Shown here: positions 4,992 through 5,716 of the stretch, one piece after another
Numbering within the stretch: the stretch's first letter is position 1
Layout of the letters: the number at the start of each line of letters is the position of its first letter
NCBI GenBank assembly: GCA_023429845.1
Contig: JAEZCY010000052.1
Location: forward strand, 1 to 5,716
DNA: 5,716 nucleotides
From: Acidobacteriota bacterium
GTDB taxonomy: Bacteria > Acidobacteriota > Vicinamibacteria > Vicinamibacterales > Vicinamibacteraceae
Direction of reading: 5' to 3'
The notes under the pieces: generated by a model
What the model was told of the DNA's origin: nothing
Databases searched by the model: none
Seen by the model: only the letters and a program-made list of their open reading frames with translations
Translations under genes and position numbers: made by a program

Positions 4992-5110
4992 AGGTTCCTT
5001 CCCGGCGCCGCAGACATGCAGACAATGCGTGAAAAACCTCGCCTCGCGACACACATGTACGCGCTACGTCGTGCTTACGCGTGGAGATCTTGTAGAGACG
5101 ACGGGCGTCG
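4992..5110 (+). repeat. Integrase-tail repeat block, copy C (diverged)
   Basis: It opens with the same 15 bases, aggttccttcccggc (4992-5006), found at 3136-3150. About 75 bases later it reaches gtggagatcttgtagagac (5081-5099), matching gtggagacattgtggagac of copy B. The spacing is similar (83 bases in B), while the middle has diverged. The forward frame reads VETTGVEPLECGA and stays open into the tRNA gene, a pattern familiar from integrase 3' ends abutting their tRNA target. The body of an integrase is not present upstream. Confidence 0.45.
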
Positions 5111-5156
5111 AGCCACTCGAGTGTGGCGCTAAGTTGTTGAGGCGAAGGGTTTGTGG

Positions 5157-5178
5157 TGGTGAGCCGGGAAGGAATCGA
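5157..5178. repeat. 22-bp direct repeat of the tRNA-Lys 3' end (candidate att site)
   Basis: Positions 5157-5178 are identical to 5255-5276, which is the last 22 bases of the tRNA gene (CCA, acceptor arm and part of the T arm, on the minus strand). The match breaks at 5179 and 5277. Copies of a tRNA 3' end are the usual scar of integrase-mediated insertion. Here the two copies are only 98 bp apart, so the DNA between may be the remnant of a small or excised element, while larger elements would lie to the left. Confidence 0.65.
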
Positions 5179-5225
5179 CCACGAGGCGAGGTCGCAGACC
5201 GGAGCCGAGTGGCTGATGATGTCCT

Positions 5226-5263
5226 GGCTCAACCAATCCGCGCGATGCGCGGATTGGTGAGCC
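5226..5263. repeat. Long palindrome containing an inverted copy of the tRNA acceptor end
   Basis: The left arm ggctcaaccaatccgcgc (5226-5243) pairs with the right arm gcgcggattggtgagcc (5247-5263) around a 3-base loop, with only one unpaired a. The inner 12 bp (5232-5243 with 5247-5258) are perfect. The right arm includes 9 bases of the mature tRNA (GGCTCACCA). On the tRNA strand the inner hairpin would form right after the gene and could act as a terminator or processing signal, although no T-run follows. Confidence 0.6.
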
Positions 5264-5330
5264 GGGAAGGAATCGAACCTTCAACCCGCAGATTAAGAGT
5301 CTGCTGCTCTGCCAATTGAGCTACCGGCCC
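5255..5330 (-). tRNA. tRNA-Lys, anticodon CTT
   Basis: The reverse strand folds into a complete cloverleaf. The acceptor arm GGGCCGG pairs with CCGGCTC (one G-T). The D arm is GCTC...GAGC. The anticodon stem GCAGA/TCTGC encloses loop CTCTTAA, so the anticodon is CTT for lysine. The T arm is GAAGG/CCTTC with loop TTCGATT, followed by discriminator A and an encoded CCA at 5255-5257. Length is 76 bases with CCA (5258-5330 without). The gene is intact despite signs of repeated integration at its 3' end. That is expected, since elements targeting tRNA genes restore the 3' sequence. Confidence 0.95.
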
Positions 5331-5605
5331 ACTCTGCGCGCGCTGGGAGCGCCACGCCGACCCCGAACGATACCACAGGTTCGCCGCCTCATGCACACGT
5401 TCTCCACGTGCTGCTCGGGCCGTCCCCGGACGACCCCGACAACATTGCCACGCTGTTCTGAACCTGAACACAGCCTGTCCGATCGGCACATCGCCAGCCG
5501 CACATCGGGCCCGTGTTGGCGCCATTGGCCGCGTCTGGCGCCTGACGCTGGGGGCCAGGCGCGCACATCGACGTGGCAGCCGCCTTGCACAGCATTGGAC
5601 CGACC
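5331..5605. other. Intergenic region between divergent tRNA-Lys and the downstream gene
   Basis: No gene is supported here. On the minus strand tatcgt (plus 5367-5372), with a TG before it, could be the -10 of the tRNA promoter, placing the start of transcription roughly 30 bases before the tRNA. The -35 is poor. A tgttc-7-gaaca inverted repeat lies at about 5454-5470. The plus-strand gene at 5606 must have its promoter here, but I cannot point to it. Confidence 0.4.
5538..5562. other. Inverted repeat gcgcctg / caggcgc
   Basis: Perfect 7-bp arms at 5538-5544 and 5556-5562 enclose an 11-base loop, about 45 bp upstream of the ATG at 5606. It could be an operator or a leader structure for that gene; there is no T-run. 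Confidence 0.3.
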
Positions 5606-5716
5606 ATGGATGAACCCACGTACGCACTCGCCGACTACGACCTGACAGATGTCGACCTGCCCGTCGGCCTCGCCGTCCTCGGGGGAGCGCTGCTCGGTGG
5701 CATCGCCGGGTTCCTC
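5606..5716 (+). CDS. Membrane protein, N-terminal part, cut by the window
   Basis: ATG 5606 opens 37 codons without a stop up to the window edge. The sequence starts acidic (MDEPTYALADYDLTDVDLP) and turns into a glycine-rich hydrophobic segment (VGLAVLGGALLGGIAGFL, residues 20-37) that looks like one transmembrane helix. A short acidic head before such a helix resembles YtxH-like small membrane proteins, but too little is visible to name a family. No good ribosome site precedes the ATG. Later start codons cannot be excluded. Confidence 0.5.
   Translation, partial: MDEPTYALADYDLTDVDLPVGLAVLGGALLGGIAGFL

Noticed and set aside
1528..5178. Integron cassette array with attC sites
   Set aside because: I found no pair of RYYYAAC and GTTRRRY core sites flanking the genes, and the recombinase fragment resembles phage-type integrases, not IntI in any specific motif.
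5029..5319. 96-codon forward frame ending SREGIEPSTRRLRVCCSAN
   Set aside because: Its end is the antisense translation of tRNA-Lys, a well-known annotation artefact; only the first part may reflect an integrase tail.
5450..5470. ctgt...acag / gttctgaac as a LexA box
   Set aside because: The ctgt and acag halves are 13 bases apart rather than 8, and the order does not fit gaac-4-gttc; no SOS gene follows directly.
1..5716. CRISPR array or Cas genes
   Set aside because: No regularly spaced short repeats and no Cas-like frames are present.

Overview
The window is high-GC DNA, probably from a soil or sediment bacterium of the Acidobacteriota (Vicinamibacteria-like). That placement is an inference. 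It rests on GC content, a class II UvrA, the tail of an acidobacterial-type duplicated orphan ABC permease, and the style of the small hypothetical proteins.

The layout is two edges of ordinary chromosome around about 4 kb of accessory debris. At the left edge lies the minus-strand N-terminus of a UvrA (class II, UvrA2-like), cut by the window. Next to it is the stranded C-terminal tail of an ABC permease, then an intact membrane-anchored 190-aa protein of unknown function (676-1248). At the right edge are a minus-strand tRNA-Lys(CTT) with encoded CCA (5255-5330) and the start of a plus-strand membrane protein cut by the window (5606-5716).

Between them is a graveyard of mobile and toxin-antitoxin-type genes. 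It holds a tyrosine-recombinase fragment (about 1318-1513); a block resembling an integrase 3' end followed by the last 48 codons of a Fic gene (1528-1841); an IS3-type transposase scrap (1930-2027); a broken DUF5519 luciferase-like gene (2028-2445); and a minus-strand HicA/HicB pair (2463-2999) whose hicA carries one extra base. A second copy of the integrase-tail block (3110-3288) then leads through an AT-rich promoter into a nearly complete Fic gene (3352-4501, one frameshift near its start). After it come a broken minus-strand hypothetical gene (4526-4821) and a third, diverged tail block (4992-5110) ending close to the tRNA.

The unifying reading is that tRNA-Lys has been an integration hotspot. 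A 22-bp direct repeat of its 3' end lies 98 bp away at 5157-5178, and an inverted copy of its acceptor end forms a long palindrome at 5226-5263. Two paralogous 'integrase tail + Fic' cassettes were laid down, and one later lost most of its Fic gene. HicA/HicB and Fic are the only cargo that could still act. HicA would be an RNase neutralised by HicB. Fic would be an AMPylator-type enzyme held off by its own inhibitory helix. Single-base shifts occur in at least five genes, so either the region is decaying or the assembly carries indel errors. The large deletions and repeats cannot be explained by such errors.
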